A DNA stretch of 26,839 nt from JAIMBK01 sp040755215 (GTDB lineage Bacteria; Bacillota; Desulfotomaculia; Desulfotomaculales; Nap2-2B), in contig JBFMBG010000049.1 of NCBI GenBank assembly GCA_040755215.1, positions 1-26,839 on the forward strand, read 5' to 3'. Below, in pieces: positions 23,175 to 26,839 of this stretch. How positions within the stretch are numbered: position 1 is the first letter of the stretch; each line of letters begins with the position of its first letter. The position numbers and the translations under genes are program-made. The notes below the pieces were generated by a model. That model saw nothing but the letters and a program-made list of their open reading frames with translations, was not told where the DNA came from and made no database searches.

Positions 23175-23840
23175 ATGAGCAAAGTCATCTTCACCATAGA
23201 CGGTAAATCAATTTCCGCCGAAGCCGGCGAGAAGCTTCTCTGGGCGGCCCTGGATAACGGCATCTTCATCCCGCACCTCTGCGCCATCCGGGAAGCCGGC
23301 GGCGACGTTCACGGGTCCGCCGCCTCCTGCCGGCTTTGCTTCGTGGAAATCGAAGGATACCCCCGGCCGGTGACCGCCTGCACGGAAACCGTCCGGGAAG
23401 GAATGGTGGTGCACACCCGGAGCCCGCGGGTGGACAGGCTGGTAAAAACGGGATTCGAGTTGCTGCTTTCCGCCCACCGCCTGGAGTGCGCCCGGTGTCC
23501 GAAAAATCGGGCCTGCGAACTGCAAAAAATCGCCCGGGAGCGGAAACTGCGGCTTAAACTCACGTGCCTGGAGCCTTTCGAAAGAAACCTGCCCGTGGAC
23601 GACAGCCACCCCCTGTTTACCTACGATCCGAACAAGTGCGTGCTCTGCGGGCGCTGCGTCTGGGCCTGCCGAGAGCGCGCCGGAGTGGGGGTGCTGGGCT
23701 TTGCCTACCGGGGGTTCGAGCGGCGGGTGACCACCTTTGAAAACGTACCGCTGGCCCAATCGAAATGCACCGGCTGCACCGAATGTGTGCGTTTTTGTCC
23801 GGTAGGCGCTCTATTTTTCAAAAACGGCGTTGTGAAGTGA
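23175..23840 (+). CDS. NuoG N-terminus-like iron-sulfur protein lacking a catalytic domain
   Basis: The 221-residue protein equals the N-terminal part of NuoG, HydA or NAD-linked FdhA. It has a plant-type [2Fe-2S] domain (Cys36, 52, 55, 69), a His-Cys [4Fe-4S] motif (His101, Cys105, 108, 114), and two ferredoxin clusters (Cys155/158/161/165 and 198/201/204/208). It ends eleven residues after the last cluster set, so there is neither a hydrogenase H-cluster domain nor a molybdopterin domain. It would carry electrons from the NuoF-like flavoprotein to a separate enzyme, plausibly a formate dehydrogenase or hydrogenase encoded elsewhere. ATG 23175 is 18 bases after nuoF. The only good ribosome site, AAGGAG, is about 14 bases upstream, longer than usual. 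The complete end shows it is not a frameshifted fragment: no continuing homology follows before the tRNA genes. Confidence 0.9.
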   Translation: MSKVIFTIDGKSISAEAGEKLLWAALDNGIFIPHLCAIREAGGDVHGSAASCRLCFVEIEGYPRPVTACTETVREGMVVHTRSPRVDRLVKTGFELLLSAHRLECARCPKNRACELQKIARERKLRLKLTCLEPFERNLPVDDSHPLFTYDPNKCVLCGRCVWACRERAGVGVLGFAYRGFERRVTTFENVPLAQSKCTGCTECVRFCPVGALFFKNGVVK

Positions 23841-23914
23841 AAATAAATTTAGCCGCTTATTATTATATTTTTCCGGAAAAATCTTGCCCGATCACAAAAA
23901 TCCTCTCCGGGTGG

Positions 23915-23943
23915 TTGCTAAAAGGGAGCCGTTATGCTATACT
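23915..23943 (+). promoter_or_regulatory. Sigma-A promoter of the tRNA-Pro/tRNA-Lys unit
   Basis: TTGCTA (23915-23920) and TATACT (23938-23943) are separated by exactly 17 bases, with TGC directly before the -10. It lies 65 bases upstream of tRNA-Pro. Confidence 0.78.
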
Positions 23944-24008
23944 AAAGCTGTGTTAGCTGCGTTCTTAACATTAAAAATCCTGGAAACTTCCTGAGGACTC
24001 CCGGGTCA

Positions 24009-24087
24009 CGGGATGTGGCGCAGCTTGGCCTAGCGCGCTTGCCTTGGGAGCAAGAGGACGGGGGTTCAAATCCCCCCATCCCGACCA
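24009..24087 (+). tRNA. tRNA-Pro(TGG)
   Basis: The acceptor stem CGGGATG pairs with CATCCCG, followed by A and an encoded CCA. The anticodon stem CTTGC/GCAAG carries the loop CTTGGGA with anticodon TGG. The T arm is GGGGG-TTCAAAT-CCCCC, and the D stem GCGC/GCGC encloses AGCTTGGCCTA. The structure is complete. Confidence 0.96.
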
Positions 24088-24100
24088 TTTTGGAGGTTTG

Positions 24101-24123
24101 AGGCAGGAAGTAAGAAGTTGGAA
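24101..24123 (+). repeat. GGAAGTAAGAAGTTGGAA repeat between the tRNA genes
   Basis: The 48-base spacer between tRNA-Pro and tRNA-Lys contains a run resembling, in reverse orientation, the CTTCTCACTTCCAAC units found at 12596-12632 and 14235-14309. Confidence 0.4.
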
Positions 24124-24135
24124 TAAGGATAATGT

Positions 24136-24211
24136 GGACCGTTAGCTCAACTGGTAGAGCAGGCGACTCTTAATCGTCAGGTTGGGGGTTCGATTCCCTC
24201 ACGGTCCACCA
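24136..24211 (+). tRNA. tRNA-Lys(CTT)
   Basis: The acceptor stem GGACCGT pairs with ACGGTCC, followed by A and CCA. The D stem is GCTC/GAGC, and the anticodon loop CTCTTAA gives anticodon CTT (reads AAG). The T arm is GAGGG-like with the canonical TTCGATT loop. All 76 bases including CCA are present. Confidence 0.95.
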
Positions 24212-24221
24212 GAAAAACGAG

Positions 24222-24269
24222 AAATGGCAAGGGTTTCTGGATTGGAAGCTCTTGCCATTTGGCTTTTTT
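24222..24269 (+). terminator. Intrinsic terminator after tRNA-Lys
   Basis: The 10-bp perfect stem AAATGGCAAG (24222-24231) with CTTGCCATTT (24251-24260) is followed by GGC and six T residues. It ends the tRNA transcript. Confidence 0.85.
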
Positions 24270-24544
24270 ACGGTTACTTTGGGGAAAATTTGGGGAAAAT
24301 GAACACCTGTTCGGGGTTTACACCTTGGGAGCGGGCTTGTTGGCGACAGGGCATGGGAAAGCCGCCGCAGAGCAACAAAGCAATTTAAGAAAAAATTGAG
24401 AAAATCCGCGTCCGGGGAGACCTTGGCAGGTAATTTTGACCAGAGGGGAAACCCGGCTTGCCGTATTGCGGCATTGCGAGCTCATCCGGGCTTTTAAAGA
24501 CCGGGACAAGATCTATTTAACCAGGTGGGAAGCCTAGAAAACTC
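24270..24544 (+). other. Spacer with a degraded open frame downstream of tRNA-Lys
   Basis: No intact gene is convincing here. A plus-strand frame at 24400-24537 reads 45 codons without a proper ATG and ends in a segment RLAVLRHCELIRAFKDRDK followed by IYLTRWEA, which has the look of the C-terminal helix-turn-helix of excisionase-like or small DNA-binding proteins. The stretch before it (24281-24300) repeats TTTGGGGAAAA. As it sits directly behind a tRNA gene, it may be a remnant of an integrated element. The assignment is weak. Confidence 0.25.
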
Positions 24545-24597
24545 AAAAAGGCCGGCAGCCTAAAACCGCCGGTCCTTTTGTTGATCTGCGGTTTTTT
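24545..24597. terminator. Composite, probably bidirectional terminator
   Basis: AAAAGGCCGGC (24546-24556) pairs with GCCGG-T-CCTTTT (24568-24579), giving a minus-strand hairpin followed by five T residues that can end the MBL-hydrolase gene at 24607. On the plus strand, AAAACCGC (24562-24569) and GCGGTTTT (24588-24595) form an alternative stem followed by Ts. Confidence 0.65.
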
Positions 24598-24606
24598 CAG
24601 TAATGT

Positions 24607-25461
24607 TCACGTTTCGTTCTTCAGGGGCAGCGTAAAACTGGCCCCCGCCGGCGCGAAATGAAAACGCGGGCCGAAAAGGGCGGCCAGCCGGGCTATCACC
24701 GGCAGCCCGGTGCAGTGGTTAGCAGCCAGGAACGCCAGGTCCAGCTGCTGCAGGTAGGCGACGGTGGCGTCCCGCTGGGCGTCCGTCACCGGTCCCAGGT
24801 GGGTGCCGCCGATGACTCCGTAGATGCGGTTTTCGCCGGTCACTTCCCGGGCGTGTTCGCAAATGTTGACCAGGCCGGCGTGGGCGCAGCCCAGGATAAT
24901 CACCAGTCCCTCCGGGGTAACGCAGTACAGGCTCAGGTCGTCGACCAGGGGATCGGGCGCTTTTTTCCCGTCCGCCAGGCAAAACAGGCGGCTGTCCCCT
25001 TCTTCGAAGGCGGTTTTCCGGGGCACTTCGCCGCTGGTAAAGAGGCCGGGGGCAATTTCCCGGGGCTCTTCCCCGAGAACAAAATCCGCCCCCAGGCTGG
25101 CCAGCTCCTCCCGGCAAAAAGGCACGCCGATGTAATGTTCCCGGGGCAGGGCGCCGTAGTGCGGAGCAAAGAAACCAGGGTGGGCGTAGACGGGCAATCG
25201 CCCCCGCCGGCGCAAAAAAGCGCGCATCCCCCCGGTGTGGTCGAAATGGCCGTGGCTGATTACCAGAGCATCCACGGACTGCAGATCCACCCCCAGGGCG
25301 GCGGCGTTTTCCACCAGTGCCCCCCGCTCCCCGGTATCAAACAGAATTTTCTTCCCGGCCCACTCCACAAGCATGGCCAGGCCCCATTCCCCCGTCAGAC
25401 CCGCGGGGGCGCCGACGGTGTTTTCACTGAGCACCGTAATTTTTAACTCTGCTTCCGGCAT
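24607..25461 (-). CDS. MBL-fold metallo-hydrolase (dihydropterin phosphate synthase-like family)
   Basis: This is a 284-residue metallo-beta-lactamase-fold protein. The di-metal motif HGHFDH is at residues 70-75, with later candidate ligands in LGCAHAGLVN (around 192-200), GGTHLG (around 218-223) and AANHCTG (near 245-252). The ILFDTGERGALVENAAALGVDL and PHYGALPR-type stretches place it with the archaeal-type 7,8-dihydropterin-6-yl-methyl-4-aminobenzene 5'-phosphate synthase-like hydrolases, a widely spread bacterial group whose substrates are mostly unknown. No pterin role can be claimed. ATG 25461 has GGGGAA seven bases upstream. It lies 140 bases after the DUF456 gene on the same strand and may share its promoter. 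No signal peptide is visible, so it is cytosolic. Confidence 0.85.
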   Translation of the reverse strand: MPEAELKITVLSENTVGAPAGLTGEWGLAMLVEWAGKKILFDTGERGALVENAAALGVDLQSVDALVISHGHFDHTGGMRAFLRRRGRLPVYAHPGFFAPHYGALPREHYIGVPFCREELASLGADFVLGEEPREIAPGLFTSGEVPRKTAFEEGDSRLFCLADGKKAPDPLVDDLSLYCVTPEGLVIILGCAHAGLVNICEHAREVTGENRIYGVIGGTHLGPVTDAQRDATVAYLQQLDLAFLAANHCTGLPVIARLAALFGPRFHFAPAGASFTLPLKNET

Positions 25462-25601
25462 CCGGGCATTCCCCTTTCCCCTTTCACTTTCACCTTTCTT
25501 ACCATATTTTGTACGCCGGGCCCTGGTCTTAATCCTGCCGCATTGCCGTCCAGATTTGAAAAAACTGCCACGACCAGCTTATCAATTCGAAAAAGCGGCG
25601 C

Positions 25602-26081
25602 CTAAAAAATCACCAGGAAGAACCAGACAATCATAACCAGCTCAATCACCAGCTTTAACACAGTTCCGCCCAGCAGGCCGACCAGCGAACCCACTCCCGT
25701 CCGCAGCGCCTGGGTAAAATCTTTTCTCGCCAGGAATTCCCCTAAAAAAGCGCCCAGGAAGGGGCCCAGGATAATTCCGGCCGGCCCCAACAGCAGCGCG
25801 CCGGCAACCAGCCCGATGACGCTACCCCAAAGGGCTGCCTTTGAGCCACCGTAGCGGCGCACTCCCCAAACGCCGGCCAGGTAATCGATAAAAAAAGTCA
25901 GGGCCACCGCGACGGCCTGCCAGACGAAAAAACCCCAGGTCAACTGCGTAAAGCCGGTGAATAACCCGTACACCACCATCCCCAGCAGGATCAGCGGTGC
26001 TCCGGGAAGCACCGGCAACACGGTGCCGGCCAGGCCGGCCAGAAAAAGAATAATGGCGATAACGAGGCCGATAATACTCAT
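25602..26081 (-). CDS. DUF456 family integral membrane protein
   Basis: The 159-residue product is almost entirely hydrophobic, with roughly four to five membrane segments. The first has VIAIILFLAGLAGTVLPVLPG, and the double-glycine/proline pattern GTVLPVLPGAPLILLGMVVYG (about 19-39) is the hallmark of DUF456. Later segments include LWGSVIGLVAGALLLGPAG and LGPFLGAFLGEFL. The function of this family is unknown. ATG 26081 has GGGTGAG nine bases upstream, a modest ribosome site, and a promoter lies at 26133-26160. It is the upstream gene of a probable pair with the MBL hydrolase. Confidence 0.85.
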   Translation of the reverse strand: MSIIGLVIAIILFLAGLAGTVLPVLPGAPLILLGMVVYGLFTGFTQLTWGFFVWQAVAVALTFFIDYLAGVWGVRRYGGSKAALWGSVIGLVAGALLLGPAGIILGPFLGAFLGEFLARKDFTQALRTGVGSLVGLLGGTVLKLVIELVMIVWFFLVIF

Positions 26082-26132
26082 TTAGTTTTCTCACCCATAG
26101 TTCTTATTTAACATACTGACCGTTTTGAGGCA

Positions 26133-26160
26133 AGTATTTTTAACTGATCGATACTGTCAA
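26133..26160 (-). promoter_or_regulatory. Promoter of the DUF456 gene
   Basis: The minus strand has a perfect -35 TTGACA (26155-26160), a 16-base spacer and AATACT (26133-26138). The start codon is about 50 bases downstream of the -10. Confidence 0.65.
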
Positions 26161-26259
26161 GTAAAAGTGGGTCGTATCCTTTAATTCCCAACGCAATTCA
26201 ACCAGATTTAATTTTTAAACCAGAACATGGATCGAAAAAAATCCAAAATCGGTGGCAGC

Positions 26260-26403
26260 GGCCTTGACTGCCACCCCCCGCATGGTCAATAAAAAGTGCC
26301 GACGGGGGTGGCTCCGGGAAAATGTCAACAAAAGAAAAGCACCCCTTCGCCCTTTCCATTTTACCATGCGGGGGGACCCCGGCCGTCAAGGCTTCCCTGA
26401 CGG
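26260..26403. repeat. Inverted repeat near the transposase end
   Basis: Arms GCCTTGAC (26261-26268) plus CCCCCCGCATGG (26274-26285) face CCATGCGGGGGG (26364-26375) plus GTCAAGGC (26385-26392); the 12-base portion is perfect. The right arm also holds a CCGTCA/TGACGG hairpin (26383-26403). The 78 bases between the arms contain no gene. The rest of the 364-base gap 26082-26445 holds only the DUF456 promoter. These may be ends of an insertion element related to the transposase at the window edge. Confidence 0.55.
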
Positions 26404-26445
26404 CGCCGCACTAAAAAGCCTCCGAGGGTCCACCAAGAAAATGTT

Positions 26446-26838
26446 TTAAAAAAGCCAATCCAAAGTGAGCCGACCGATCAAAAGAGCAAGTTCCCGAGAT
26501 CTTTGCTCCGGACCGCGAATAGCGGGCAAAGAAGCTTGTAACCATTGGCCAGAATCTTTCTTGCGCAAGCCGTCAGTTTCTCTTCTTGCCCAGTAACCAT
26601 TCTGAACCTGTTTTTCCGAGGCCGCTGCCGGGGGTCCGGGCAAATGTAACATTTCTACCAGGGTTCCGTTCCGTTTGGCGCAGCGCACATGAGCCAGGTT
26701 ATCCGCCCCCGCGAAAGACCAGGAAGCTCCCTGGTGTTTAAAGCGCCGGGAGATGGTGTGCCCTACGTTCGGTTCAATCGATCCCAGGCCCCGTGCATTT
26801 GAGGGTTTGGGACGGTCCCTGTCCCGCCAATCGGTGAT
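26446..26838 (-). mobile_element. Transposase C-terminal part, ISLre2/UPF0236- or ISKra4-like (cut by window edge)
   Basis: A minus-strand frame enters from the right edge and runs 130 codons to a stop at 26446. It includes the segment RGLGSIEPNVGHTISRRFKH followed by QGASWSFAGADNLAHVR, a pattern seen at the C-terminal end of transposases where a conserved Glu (here in SIEPNV) is followed by an R(F/M)K..G.SW...GA..L...R block. I favour ISLre2/UPF0236, with ISKra4 as the alternative. The start and catalytic core lie outside the window, so completeness cannot be judged. No stop interrupts the visible part. Terminal repeats may be those at 26260-26403. Confidence 0.65.
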
Positions 26839-26839
26839 C

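Noticed and set aside
26446..26688. Independent 80-residue gene starting at 26688
   Set aside because: The frame is open to the window edge at 26838 and the upstream part carries the transposase-like motif, so the internal GTG is not a start.

Overview
The window reads as chromosome of an anaerobic, probably thermophilic, Gram-positive bacterium of the Moorella/Desulfotomaculum/Pelotomaculum type (an acetogen or a sulfate reducer using the Wood-Ljungdahl pathway). This rests on the Firmicutes-style order cooC-acsA-acsB-acsC-cooC-acsD-acsE, proteins that align by eye with the Moorella thermoacetica enzymes, strong Shine-Dalgarno sites, fairly high GC, and a large set of flavin/iron-sulfur electron-transfer genes. 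The species cannot be fixed from sequence reading alone.

Layout. (1) 1-9470, minus strand: an electron-transfer operon read right to left as hdrA (fused, 999 aa), mvhD, flxC-like, flxB-like, flxA-like, a second fused hdrA (1003 aa) and the first ten codons of a second mvhD at the left edge. It has its own sigma-A promoter at 9531-9560. The first mvhD has an in-frame UGA at a conserved cysteine position, followed by a bacterial SECIS-like hairpin, so it is best read as a selenoprotein of 149 aa rather than two broken genes. (2) 9471-9950: a non-coding spacer with nested inverted repeats. (3) 9951-19728, minus strand: the acetyl-CoA synthase/CO dehydrogenase operon, cooC, acsA, acsB, acsC, a second cooC/acsF-like gene, acsD, acsE. 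It is interrupted between acsB and acsC by 570 bases of inverted-repeat, MITE-like sequence. (4) 19857-20281: a small phasin-like gene with its own promoter and terminator. (5) 20385-20466, plus strand: a possible structured small RNA or leader ending in a strong intrinsic terminator. (6) 20686-23840, plus strand: a nuoE/nuoF/nuoG-N-terminus-like NADH diaphorase operon with no catalytic subunit beside it. (7) 23915-24269: promoter, tRNA-Pro(TGG), tRNA-Lys(CTT), terminator. (8) 24607-26160, minus strand: an MBL-fold hydrolase and a DUF456 membrane protein. (9) 26260-26838: inverted repeats and the C-terminal part of a transposase running off the right edge.

How it fits together. AcsE moves the methyl group from methyl-tetrahydrofolate to the corrinoid protein AcsCD; AcsA makes or oxidises CO, and AcsB joins CO, methyl and CoA. 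The two CooC-type ATPases probably serve nickel insertion into the CODH and ACS clusters. The Hdr/Mvh/Flx operon looks like a NAD(P)H-linked, flavin-based electron-bifurcating complex that could balance ferredoxin, NADH and a lower-potential or disulfide/methylene-THF acceptor for the pathway. HdrB, HdrC, MetF and MetV are not in the window, so its acceptor is open. The NuoEF-like set is a second NADH-ferredoxin module. The most notable points are the selenocysteine MvhD, the duplicated hdrA-mvhD pair around one Flx module, the unexplained 80-base RNA, and several families of dispersed or inverted repeats confined to the gaps between genes.
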